This document shows, one piece after another, positions 24,957-32,736 of a stretch of DNA of 36,678 nt (positions are counted from its first letter, which is position 1; every line of letters begins with the position of its first letter). This DNA comes from Candidatus Caldatribacterium sp. (GTDB taxonomy: Bacteria > Atribacterota > Atribacteria > Atribacterales > Caldatribacteriaceae). The stretch lies in the NCBI GenBank assembly GCA_028275365.1, contig JAPWUU010000011.1, positions 1 through 36,678 on the forward strand, in the 5' to 3' direction. Both the position numbers and the translations under genes were made by a program. The notes under the pieces were generated by a model, which was not told the DNA's origin, ran no database searches, and was given only the letters and a program-made list of their open reading frames with translations.

Positions 24957-26027
24957 ATGGCTGAAGTCGTTTTGAGGGATGTGGAAAAGAGGTTTGGGAA
25001 GATCCAGGCTCTTCGAGGTATGACCCTTGAGGTTCGGGATGGAGAGTTTCTGGTGCTTCTTGGGCCAACCGGAGCTGGAAAAACAACCACGCTTCGAATC
25101 GTCAGCGGCCTGGAAGAACCCGATCGTGGCGATGTCTTCATCGATGGAGTTCGAATGAATGGCGTTGCACCAAGGGATCGGAACTGTGCTTTCGTCTTCC
25201 AGAATTACATCCTGTACCCGCACCTGACAGTTTATGACAATCTCGCCTTCCCCCTCCGTTCGAAGCTCTGGCGGACTGAAGAGGGTGAAATTCGAAAGAG
25301 AATCGAACACGTTGCCCGGGTGTTGAAGATTGAGCACCTTCTCCAGCGGAAGCCTGATAAGCTCAGTGGAGGAGAACAGCAGCGTGTGGCTCTGGGAAGG
25401 GCCATGGTCCGGAACCCCAGGATTTTCCTCATGGATGAACCACTCTCCAACCTCGATGCAAAGCTCAGGGAAGAGATGCGCGTGGAACTCAAAAGCCTTC
25501 AGAAGAATCTCGGAGCAACCTTTTTCTTCGTCACCCACGACCATGTGGAAGCGATGACGCTCGGCGACCGGGTGGCGGTGCTCAACCAGGGGGTCCTGCA
25601 GCAGGTGGGGACTCCCGAGGAGGTTTACGAGTACCCGGCGAATGTCTTCGTCGCCCGCTTTGTGGGGAACCCAGAAATGAATTTCCTTGAGGGATTCCCC
25701 GAGGGAGGAAAGCTCTACCTCGGGGATCTTGCTCTTGCCCTTGACCTTGAAAAAGTCTGGAAGGGGAGGGAGGTATTGCCCTCCCGGGTTCTTGTGGGGA
25801 TACGGCCGGAGAACATTCTCCTCGGGCAGGGTGGAACCGTGGGAGAGGTTTACCTCGTGGAGGACCTCGGGGCGGATAAAATCGTTCGCCTGCGGGTGGG
25901 GGAGACCCTTCTTCGGGTACGGGTTCCAAAAGAAGCGGAGTTCTCTGTTGGAGAGAAAGTTCCATATCTTCTGGTGCACGAGAAACTCCTCTTCTTCGAT
26001 CCGATTACGGAGAAGCGTCTTGGGTGA
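24957..26027 (+). CDS. ABC transporter ATPase B of importer 2 (MalK/GlpT-like)
   Basis: Second ATPase of importer 2, 356 residues with TOBE domain. Walker A GPTGAGKT, signature LSGGE (136-140), Walker B IFLMDEP and the switch His in FVTHDHVEAM are all present. ATG 24957 is 4 nt after the stop of the previous ATPase, and further upstream in-frame codons overlap that gene. It would dimerise with ATPase A, supplying a normal signature motif to A's Walker site. The LacI gene overlaps or follows directly. Confidence 0.92.
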   Translation: MAEVVLRDVEKRFGKIQALRGMTLEVRDGEFLVLLGPTGAGKTTTLRIVSGLEEPDRGDVFIDGVRMNGVAPRDRNCAFVFQNYILYPHLTVYDNLAFPLRSKLWRTEEGEIRKRIEHVARVLKIEHLLQRKPDKLSGGEQQRVALGRAMVRNPRIFLMDEPLSNLDAKLREEMRVELKSLQKNLGATFFFVTHDHVEAMTLGDRVAVLNQGVLQQVGTPEEVYEYPANVFVARFVGNPEMNFLEGFPEGGKLYLGDLALALDLEKVWKGREVLPSRVLVGIRPENILLGQGGTVGEVYLVEDLGADKIVRLRVGETLLRVRVPKEAEFSVGEKVPYLLVHEKLLFFDPITEKRLG

Positions 26028-26053
26028 ATGCCGTGAGGCGAGGGGTTCATCGG

Positions 26054-27061
26054 GTGACCATGAGAGATGTGGCGAAGGAAGCGGGAGTAGCCCTCTCGAC
26101 CGTGTCGCACTTTCTGAACGGCACGGCTCCGGTTGCTCCGGAAACGAGGAAGAAAATCCTCGAAGCCATCGAGCGGCTCAACTACCGTCCTGACTTCACT
26201 GCTCGGAACCTCAAGCGACAGAAGACCAGTGCCCTGGGTCTCTTCATTCCGGACGTTACCAACCCCTTCTATGCTGAACTCGCTCAGGGTGTCACCGATG
26301 TGGCCCAGGGAGCTGGCTACAGTGTCATCCTCTACGCCACGTCCTATAAGGAGAAGCTCGAGGAGAGCTTTGTGAGTCTTGTGGAGCAGCACCAGGTTGA
26401 TGGGGTGGTGATTGCCTACAGTTTCATCGCTGAGCGCCTCTGGGGTCGTCTTGCCTCAAGCGGTGTTCCTGCTGTTCTTGTGGACGTATACCCGACAAAC
26501 GACCTCTGGCCTTCGGTAGTAGTGGACAACGAGAAGGGTGTTGAGAAAGCTCTGCGGTATCTTGTATCTTTAGGCCACACCGATATCGGGTACCTGAGCG
26601 AACCTCCGTATGTCCTGTCCTTGGTCAAAAGGCAGCGAGCCTTCCTCAGCTTCATGAAACGGAAGGGTCTGCCGCTTCGGGATGAATGGGTGCTTGTGGA
26701 GAAGACCCAGAGGAACCGGGTGGAGATTGGTTTCACTTTAGGGAAGAAGCTCCTTAAGGAGAAGAAGCGTCCCACGGCCGTTGTTGCAAGCTCGGACCTT
26801 GTGGCGGTGGGGGCGCTCAAGGCCTTTTTGAGCTCTGGAGTTCGTGTTCCCGAGGACATCTCCGTTGTAGGCTTTGACGATATTCTCCTCGCCTCCTACG
26901 TGCATCCGTCGCTCACCACAGTTCGCCAGCCCAAGTACGAGATGGGTAGAACCGGCGTGGAATTTTTGCTACAATTTCTCCAGGGGAAGAACGATTGTCC
27001 ACCACTCACACTCATTGAACCCGTCCTCGTGGAACGTGACTCCTGTCAAGGGAGGGGGTGA
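26054..27061 (+). CDS. LacI-family transcriptional repressor
   Basis: Sugar-responsive DNA-binding regulator, about 335 residues. The N-terminal helix-turn-helix is MRDVAKEAGVALSTVSHFLN, followed by hinge residues (NYRPDFTARNLKRQ) and a periplasmic-binding-protein-like effector domain from LGLFIPDVTNPFY on, with VVASSDLVAVGAL and ISVVGFDDILLASYVHPSLTTVRQP near the end, all standard for the family. GTG 26054 is best supported (AGGGG 8 nt upstream); earlier GTGs at 26024 and 26033 would add up to 10 residues. Located between the two importers, it probably controls the operator at 18584 and thereby its own transcript. The effector is probably the imported sugar or a product. Confidence 0.9.
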   Translation: MTMRDVAKEAGVALSTVSHFLNGTAPVAPETRKKILEAIERLNYRPDFTARNLKRQKTSALGLFIPDVTNPFYAELAQGVTDVAQGAGYSVILYATSYKEKLEESFVSLVEQHQVDGVVIAYSFIAERLWGRLASSGVPAVLVDVYPTNDLWPSVVVDNEKGVEKALRYLVSLGHTDIGYLSEPPYVLSLVKRQRAFLSFMKRKGLPLRDEWVLVEKTQRNRVEIGFTLGKKLLKEKKRPTAVVASSDLVAVGALKAFLSSGVRVPEDISVVGFDDILLASYVHPSLTTVRQPKYEMGRTGVEFLLQFLQGKNDCPPLTLIEPVLVERDSCQGRG

Positions 27062-27148
27062 GAGGAAGACCTGAAAAACTGAAGGAGCGTTTCCTGGTCT
27101 TGTGTTGCATGCCTTTTGCAGAGAAACCTTTGAAAGGGGGGTTTGTCG

Positions 27149-28459
27149 ATGAAGAAACTCGGGTTGGGTGTGCTTGTGGTGTTCCTTCTGGGGATAGTCC
27201 TCGGGGGAGTAGCTCTGGCGGAAGAGGTAACCCTCACCATCACCTGGGCAGCCTGGGCGCCGATGGATGCCCTCATTGCCCTTGCGGAAGACTTCACCGC
27301 CAAAACCGGCATCAAGGTGAAAGGCGACCCGGTTCCCTGGCCGCAGTACCATGATAAGGTCTTCACTGAGTTTGCTTCAGGGAAAACGAGTTTTGACATC
27401 GTCCTTCCTGATTCCCAGTGGCTTGGTGAAGCAGTGGTCGGCGGACATCTCCTTGACATCACCGACTGGTTCAATGAACATGTGAAGAAGGAAGATTTCT
27501 ACGATACCTTCATCAAGTCCTTCTGCGAGTATCCCGACGGGAGTGGCAGGTACTATGGTGTTCCGGCTCTGGGAGACTTCTTTGGAATGTGCTACCGGAC
27601 TGACCTCTTCAACGATCCCGAGGAACAGAAAGCCTTCCAGGAGAAGTATGGCTATGCTCTGCAGGTTCCCGAAACCTGGAGCCAGCTCAAGGACATTGCC
27701 GAGTTCTTCACCCGTCCAGAAAAGAACCTCTACGGAGTGGCTTTGTGGCACGCCCCAATCCCAACGGCTGGACTCACCGATGAATTCCTCGCTGTGTTCT
27801 GGTCCTTTGGAGCAGAACTCTGGGATCCGGTGACCAAGCGTGTCAAGGGGTACCTGAATAGTGAAGAAGGTAAAGCCGCTGCCCGGTACTGGGTGGACAT
27901 CTACAAGTACTGTCCTCCAGGTTCTGCCAACTACAGCATGGATGAAGCCAATACTGCCATGCAGCAGGGGCTTGTCGCCATGATGGGGACATACCTGGCA
28001 TTCTATCCGGGCCTTGTGGATCCTAACCTCTCCCTGGTCTGGGATAAGGTTGACTTCTTCCCCACCCCGAAGGAGAAGGAGTGGTACGTCCAGCTCGGTG
28101 GGCAGGGTATGTCCATCTCGGCCTACACACCCCACAAGAAGGAAGCCCTCATGTTCCTCGAGTGGTGGCTCTCCCCCGAGACCCAGTGGAAATGGGCCCA
28201 GGCCGGGATGTTCAGCTGCATGAAGCCCATTGTTGAAGACGATAAATACCTTGAGTACGCACCGGTGAACAAGGTCGCCCGGGCGAGCTATCCGCACCTC
28301 AAGGACTACTGGGAGATCCCCGAGTACAACGAAATGGGTACGGTCATGGCAGAAATTCTCAATGCTGCCATCCTTGGGAAGTACACTCCTGAAGAGGCTA
28401 TGGACCTCATTGCAGAAAAGCACGAGGAAATCCTTGAGCGTGCCGGTTACTACAAATGA
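27149..28459 (+). CDS. ABC sugar transporter, periplasmic substrate-binding protein (family 2 paralogue)
   Basis: Sugar-binding protein of importer 3, 436 residues. The signal peptide MKKLGLGVLVVFLLGIVLGGVALA-E lacks a lipobox. It shares with the protein at 20734 the FTAKTGIKVKGDPVPWPQYHDK region, DSQWLGEAVVGGH and IAEFFTRPEKNLYG, so importers 2 and 3 probably arose by tandem duplication. ATG 27149 lies 7 nt after AAAGGGGGG; an in-frame TTG at 27143 is less likely. A stem-loop follows the stop codon. Divergence in the C-terminal half suggests a different ligand. Confidence 0.88.
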   Translation: MKKLGLGVLVVFLLGIVLGGVALAEEVTLTITWAAWAPMDALIALAEDFTAKTGIKVKGDPVPWPQYHDKVFTEFASGKTSFDIVLPDSQWLGEAVVGGHLLDITDWFNEHVKKEDFYDTFIKSFCEYPDGSGRYYGVPALGDFFGMCYRTDLFNDPEEQKAFQEKYGYALQVPETWSQLKDIAEFFTRPEKNLYGVALWHAPIPTAGLTDEFLAVFWSFGAELWDPVTKRVKGYLNSEEGKAAARYWVDIYKYCPPGSANYSMDEANTAMQQGLVAMMGTYLAFYPGLVDPNLSLVWDKVDFFPTPKEKEWYVQLGGQGMSISAYTPHKKEALMFLEWWLSPETQWKWAQAGMFSCMKPIVEDDKYLEYAPVNKVARASYPHLKDYWEIPEYNEMGTVMAEILNAAILGKYTPEEAMDLIAEKHEEILERAGYYK

Positions 28460-28465
28460 GTGACG

Positions 28466-28498
28466 TTCAGGGGAAGCCCCAGAAGGGCTTCCCCTGAA
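28466..28498 (+). terminator. Intercistronic stem-loop after binding protein 3
   Basis: A perfect 14-bp stem (28466-28479 with 28485-28498) closed by a CAGAA loop, 7 nt after the stop codon. This is the third copy of the same arrangement in this window. Confidence 0.85.
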
Positions 28499-28520
28499 AT
28501 TTCTGGGGAGGGAGTGGAAC

Positions 28521-29423
28521 TTGTCGGATATCCGGAATACCTGGGCCAATCGTGTGTCTGACCGGGGGATGCTCTATCTCTTTCTTCTTCCCACCTTTGG
28601 CTTTCTCCTTTTCCTCGTCATTTTCCCCCTTATCTGGTCACTGTATCTGAGCTTCTGCGAGTACTCGGCCAATGCTGCCAGGCCCCCGGTCTTTATCGGT
28701 ATTGCGAACTACAGTTCCCTGTTTCGGGAAAAAGAGGTGTGGGACCGGTTCGTCACCACGGGAAAGTTTGTCTTCCTTGCCGTGGCCATTGAATTTTTCC
28801 TTGGGTTTGGTATTGCCATGCTCCTCAACCGGGAGTTCTACGGTAAGGGGCTTTTGACGACGCTCTTCATTCTCCCCATGATGTTTTCTCCCGCGGTCAT
28901 CGGGAAATTCTTCCGTTTCATGATGGACACGAACTGGGGGATTCTCAATTACATCCTGGGCCGGCTCTTTGGCATGCCGAAGATTGCCTGGACAACGAGT
29001 TACGAGTATGCCCTGTACTCTCTGGTCATCGCCGATGTCTGGATCTGGACGCCTTTCATCGTGCTTCTGAGTTTAGCCGGACTCTCGAGTGTCCCTAAGT
29101 ACCTCTACGAAGCTGCAGATGTTGACCGGGCCTCGGGGTGGTTCAAATTCCGCTACATCACCCTTCCCTACGTCGCTCCTATCCTCATCCTTGCCGTCCT
29201 TTTCCGGACCATGGATGCTTTCCGTTTCTTCGACGTGGTGTATGTACTCACCGAAGGGGGACCGGGGTACGCTACCCAGATCGTCCCCTTCTACATCTAT
29301 AAACTCGCCTTTTCGTTCTGGCGGACGGGGCGGTCCTGTGCCCTGGCGTACGTGCTCCTCATTATCATCATCGCCCTGAGTAATATCTACATCACGTACC
29401 TTAATCGCCTGCGGAGAGCGTGA
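28521..29423 (+). CDS. ABC sugar transporter permease (MalF/UgpA-like)
   Basis: Membrane subunit of importer 3, 300 residues, six hydrophobic segments. The coupling loop is EAADVDRASGWFKFRYITLP, again without the conserved Gly (Arg instead). TTG 28521 is preceded by GGGGAGGGAG. It is homologous to the permease at 22109. Confidence 0.9.
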   Translation: MSDIRNTWANRVSDRGMLYLFLLPTFGFLLFLVIFPLIWSLYLSFCEYSANAARPPVFIGIANYSSLFREKEVWDRFVTTGKFVFLAVAIEFFLGFGIAMLLNREFYGKGLLTTLFILPMMFSPAVIGKFFRFMMDTNWGILNYILGRLFGMPKIAWTTSYEYALYSLVIADVWIWTPFIVLLSLAGLSSVPKYLYEAADVDRASGWFKFRYITLPYVAPILILAVLFRTMDAFRFFDVVYVLTEGGPGYATQIVPFYIYKLAFSFWRTGRSCALAYVLLIIIIALSNIYITYLNRLRRA

Positions 29424-29435
29424 GGAGTGGAAGCG

Positions 29436-30323
29436 ATGAACGAATTCCAGCGAAGAGCAGTCAAGAACCGTATCATCGTGGTGATTCTTGTTGTGCTTCT
29501 TTGTGTCTATCTTTTCCCGCTTTACTGGATGTTCTCCACGGCCACCAAGAGCAAGGTGGACGCCTTTGCCCTTCCTCCCAAATGGGTCTGGCGTCCGCAA
29601 ATCGACAACTTCCGGAACATTTTCTATGTCGGTGCCGGGGGAGCCCTTGGAACGGTTCGTGGCATTGAGGTAAAGCCGAAACCCTCGGCTTTCTTGCGAC
29701 AGCTCAGTAACAGCATTGTGGTGTCCTTCGTGAGTACACTTCTTGCCACGTTCCTTGGGGCACTCTCCGGGTACGTCTTCTCGAGGATGCAGGTTCGGGG
29801 CAAAGATGACCTGCTCTTTGTTATCCTGAGTAGCCGCATGCTGCCGCCTGTGGTCATCGCCATTCCTCTTGTCATGATGTACCGGGCTTTAGGGCTTTTT
29901 GATACTCGTTTCGGGCTCATCATCATGTACACGGTGTTCAATCTCGCCTTTGCCGTCTGGATGATGCGGAGTTTCGTCGACGATATCCCCCGGGAATACG
30001 AGGAGGCAGCACTGGTCGACGGGTATTCCCGCTTCCAGGCCTTCTTCAAGTTTGTCTTCCCGGAGATGCGAGTGGGTATGGTGGCCACGGCCATTTTCAG
30101 CCTCATCATGACCTGGAACGAGTTTACTTTCTCGCTCCTTCTCACCGGGGAACGGGCTCGAACTGCGGTGCCCTCCATCGCCCACTCTCTCGGAACAGCA
30201 GGGGTGAACTGGGGGCACATTGCCGCAGGGTCATTCCTCATGGTTCTCCCTGTCGTTGTGTTCACTTTCCTTCTTGGCGGGAACCTTATCCGGGGTTTCA
30301 CTTTTGGAGCGATAAAGGAGTAG
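29436..30323 (+). CDS. ABC sugar transporter permease (MalG/UgpE-like)
   Basis: Second membrane subunit of importer 3, 295 residues, with coupling loop EEAALVDGYSRFQAFFKFVFP and Gly intact. ATG 29436 has GAGGAG 8-9 nt upstream; GTG 29427 overlaps that ribosome site. The first periplasmic loop contains about 20 residues more than the equivalents in this window (GAGGALGTVRGIEVKPKPS region). Confidence 0.9.
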   Translation: MNEFQRRAVKNRIIVVILVVLLCVYLFPLYWMFSTATKSKVDAFALPPKWVWRPQIDNFRNIFYVGAGGALGTVRGIEVKPKPSAFLRQLSNSIVVSFVSTLLATFLGALSGYVFSRMQVRGKDDLLFVILSSRMLPPVVIAIPLVMMYRALGLFDTRFGLIIMYTVFNLAFAVWMMRSFVDDIPREYEEAALVDGYSRFQAFFKFVFPEMRVGMVATAIFSLIMTWNEFTFSLLLTGERARTAVPSIAHSLGTAGVNWGHIAAGSFLMVLPVVVFTFLLGGNLIRGFTFGAIKE

Positions 30324-30329
30324 ATGGAT

Positions 30330-30533
30330 ATGAAATTCCTGGCGCGTATCAAAAAGTTCATGGAACCCCTCTCCATCGTGCTCATCGTCTTTGGTATTTT
30401 CAGCCTCTGCCAGCCCTTCGCCTTTTTCCTCTACCATTACGGTTTCGCCTTCCTTGGGGGAGGAACAGGGCTGTACATCCTCTTCTCCCACATTCCTCCC
30501 CTTGAGGAACTTGCCGGGGAGAAGGAGGCATAG
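30330..30533 (+). CDS. Small membrane protein within importer 3 operon
   Basis: A 67-residue protein that I cannot assign to a family. After a basic start (MKFLARIKKF) come two closely spaced hydrophobic segments, about residues 12-32 and 36-54, ending in an acidic tail (EELAGEKEA). AAAGGAG ends 9 nt before ATG 30330; ATG 30324 sits directly on the previous stop codon and is too close. It lies between the second permease and the first ATPase with gaps of at most 6 nt, so it is surely co-expressed with the transporter. The placement recalls the small GlpU protein of rhizobial glycerol importers, but I see no sequence match. Importers 1 and 2 lack it. Confidence 0.75.
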   Translation: MKFLARIKKFMEPLSIVLIVFGIFSLCQPFAFFLYHYGFAFLGGGTGLYILFSHIPPLEELAGEKEA

Positions 30534-30535
30534 CG

Positions 30536-31624
30536 ATGTCCTCGGTGCGGGTTGAAAAGCTCTACAAGCGCTTCGGGCATGTGGAGGCGGTGAAGGGCAT
30601 TTCTTTCGAGGTGAAGGAAGGAGAATTCACGGTTCTCCTTGGTCCCTCGGGTTGTGGAAAGACCACAACGCTCCGCTGCATTGCCGGACTGGAACAGCCA
30701 GACAGTGGGTGCATCTACTTCGACGACGAAGACGTGACCCCCTTGAGCCCGGCAGCTCGGAACATCGCCTTTGTGTTCCAGCTCTATGCTCTGTATCCCC
30801 ATCTTACGGCGTACGACAACATCGCCTTCCCTTTGCGGGCAGAAGGACTGCCGAAGCAGGAAATCAGGCAACGGGTCGAAGAGGTTGTGCGACTTCTGCA
30901 GATTGAGGACATTCTCCACCTGAAACCCCGCAAGCTCACGAGTGGTCAGAAACAGCGGGTGGCTCTGGCTCGGGCAATCGTCCGTCGCCCCCGGGTTTTT
31001 CTCCTCGACGAACCCCTCTCGAACATCGACGCCAAACTCCGGGAAGTCACCCGGGCCGAGCTCAAGAAGCTCCAGAAGTCCCTCCGCGCCACGACGATTT
31101 ACGTAACCCACGACCAGGTGGAGGCCATGACCATGGCGGATAAGATTGTGGTCATGAATTTCGGGGATATTCAGCAAATCGGTTCACCCCATGAAGTGTA
31201 CCACTACCCGGCCAATCTCTTTGTTGCCCGTTTCATCGGTAGCCCCGGCATGAACTTCATCCCCGGAAAAGTGGAGGAGAGGGAGGGAAGTCTGGGCGTA
31301 GTGATCGATAGTTCGTACTTCCTCCCTCTTGGGGAAGAACAGCGCATGGCGCTGCAGCGTCTTTCCCCTCCGGTGCGCCAGGTCGTCCTTGGGGTGCGTC
31401 CGGAGAACATCCTTGTGGTCCAGGAAGCTGAAAAGGTCCTTGATGGAGAGGTCTACGTGTTCGAACCCCTGGGAGTTCAGAACGTGGTGACCTTCCGCGT
31501 TTTGGGGTATCTCCTCAAGGCCCTTCTCCCCGGGGATAGAGTTCTGAGAGTGGGGGAGCGGGTTGCCCTTGGGTTCAGGGAAGTCCGTGTTTTCAATGCA
31601 GAAACGGAAAGACTCATCGCGTAG
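30536..31624 (+). CDS. ABC transporter ATPase A of importer 3 (MalK/GlpS-like)
   Basis: ATPase of 362 residues with nucleotide-binding domain and TOBE tail. Walker A GPSGCGKT (36-43), Walker B VFLLDEP and switch His192 (YVTHDQVEAM) are normal. The signature is LTSGQ (134-138), with Ser in place of the first Gly, as in ATPase A of importer 2. The Q-loop is FQLYALYPH. The gene begins 2 nt after the small membrane protein's stop. The partner B directly follows. Confidence 0.92.
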   Translation: MSSVRVEKLYKRFGHVEAVKGISFEVKEGEFTVLLGPSGCGKTTTLRCIAGLEQPDSGCIYFDDEDVTPLSPAARNIAFVFQLYALYPHLTAYDNIAFPLRAEGLPKQEIRQRVEEVVRLLQIEDILHLKPRKLTSGQKQRVALARAIVRRPRVFLLDEPLSNIDAKLREVTRAELKKLQKSLRATTIYVTHDQVEAMTMADKIVVMNFGDIQQIGSPHEVYHYPANLFVARFIGSPGMNFIPGKVEEREGSLGVVIDSSYFLPLGEEQRMALQRLSPPVRQVVLGVRPENILVVQEAEKVLDGEVYVFEPLGVQNVVTFRVLGYLLKALLPGDRVLRVGERVALGFREVRVFNAETERLIA

Positions 31625-31633
31625 GTGGCGCCT

Positions 31634-32722
31634 ATGGCACGTCTTGTGATTGAAGGATTGACCAAGAGGTTTGGGAGAATTACCGCCGTTTCCGGGCTTT
31701 CCCTTGAGGCAGAAAGCGGGACCATCACGGTACTCCTTGGTCCAACCGGAGCGGGAAAGACAACCACCCTTCGCTGTGTGGCAGGGCTTGAGCGGCCTGA
31801 TGGTGGCGTCATTCGCATTGGAGAGCAGGTGGTCAACGACCTTCCCCCTAAAGACCGGGATGTGGCCTTCGTTTTCCAGAACTTCTCTCTCTATCCGCGG
31901 TACACGGTCTTTGAGAACATCGCTTCGCCGCTGCGTATTCGGAATATCTCAAAAGAGGAAATTGAGCGGCGGGTGAAGGAAGTCGCCCGTTTCCTCCATA
32001 TTGACCACCTCCTTTCCCGAAGGCCGATCCACATAAGCGGTGGGGAGATGCAGCGGGTGGCCATTGCCCGGGCACTGGTGCGAAACCCCAGGGTCTTCCT
32101 CCTTGACGAGCCCCTAACCAACCTCGACGCCAAAATCCGCGAGGAGATGCGTACCGAACTCAAGCGCCTGCAGAGCGAGACGGGTGCGACTTTCCTTTAC
32201 GCCACCCCAGACCAGGCCGAGGCGCTCTCCATGGGAGACCGGATTGTCGTCATTCGCCAGGGACACGTCGTCCAGGTGGGGACACCACAGGAAATCTACC
32301 ACTACCCCAGGAACGTTTTCGTTGCCGACTTTGTGGGAAGTCCTGGGATGAATTTCGTGCCGGCGATTTTTGAAGGGGAAAACCGTCTCAATGTAGGTCC
32401 GGGGTACTTCACGTTTACCCTTCCAGAGGATGCTGCCTCGATTTGCCGGAAGAATCTCAAAAACCCTGAGGTGATTTTTGGCATTCGCCCTGAAGACATC
32501 ACGATCTCTCGGGAAAAGAAAGAAAGCCTTTACCCCGCGCAGGTTGAAGTGGTGGAGCCTCTTGGGGTTATCCAGATTGTGCGTCTGCGCCTTGATGGGC
32601 ATGTTCTCCGGGTGCGGAGCGAAGAGGGAGCGCAGTTTGAGATTGGTGAGCGGGTCTTTTTCGGGTTTAAGAAGGAGAAAGTTCGCATTTTCGACCGCGT
32701 GACCGAAGAACGCATTTTCTGA
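31634..32722 (+). CDS. ABC transporter ATPase B of importer 3, switch His replaced
   Basis: ATPase of 362 residues. Walker A GPTGAGKT, signature ISGGE (134-138) and Walker B VFLLDEP are present, but the H-loop reads YATPDQ: the switch histidine at 192, needed for hydrolysis at its own site, is Pro (codon CCA, 32207-32209). The site formed by this subunit's Walker motifs and ATPase A's LTSGQ would therefore be defective on both sides, while the opposite site is intact. ATG 31634 follows TAGGTGG; GTG 31625 overlaps the upstream stop. Confidence 0.92.
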   Translation: MARLVIEGLTKRFGRITAVSGLSLEAESGTITVLLGPTGAGKTTTLRCVAGLERPDGGVIRIGEQVVNDLPPKDRDVAFVFQNFSLYPRYTVFENIASPLRIRNISKEEIERRVKEVARFLHIDHLLSRRPIHISGGEMQRVAIARALVRNPRVFLLDEPLTNLDAKIREEMRTELKRLQSETGATFLYATPDQAEALSMGDRIVVIRQGHVVQVGTPQEIYHYPRNVFVADFVGSPGMNFVPAIFEGENRLNVGPGYFTFTLPEDAASICRKNLKNPEVIFGIRPEDITISREKKESLYPAQVEVVEPLGVIQIVRLRLDGHVLRVRSEEGAQFEIGERVFFGFKKEKVRIFDRVTEERIF

Positions 32723-32736
32723 AAGGGGGATACCGG

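Noticed and set aside
27062-27148. A LacI operator or hairpin before binding protein 3
   Set aside because: CCTTTGAAAGG is palindromic but lacks the central CG of LacI sites and is mostly the ribosome site.
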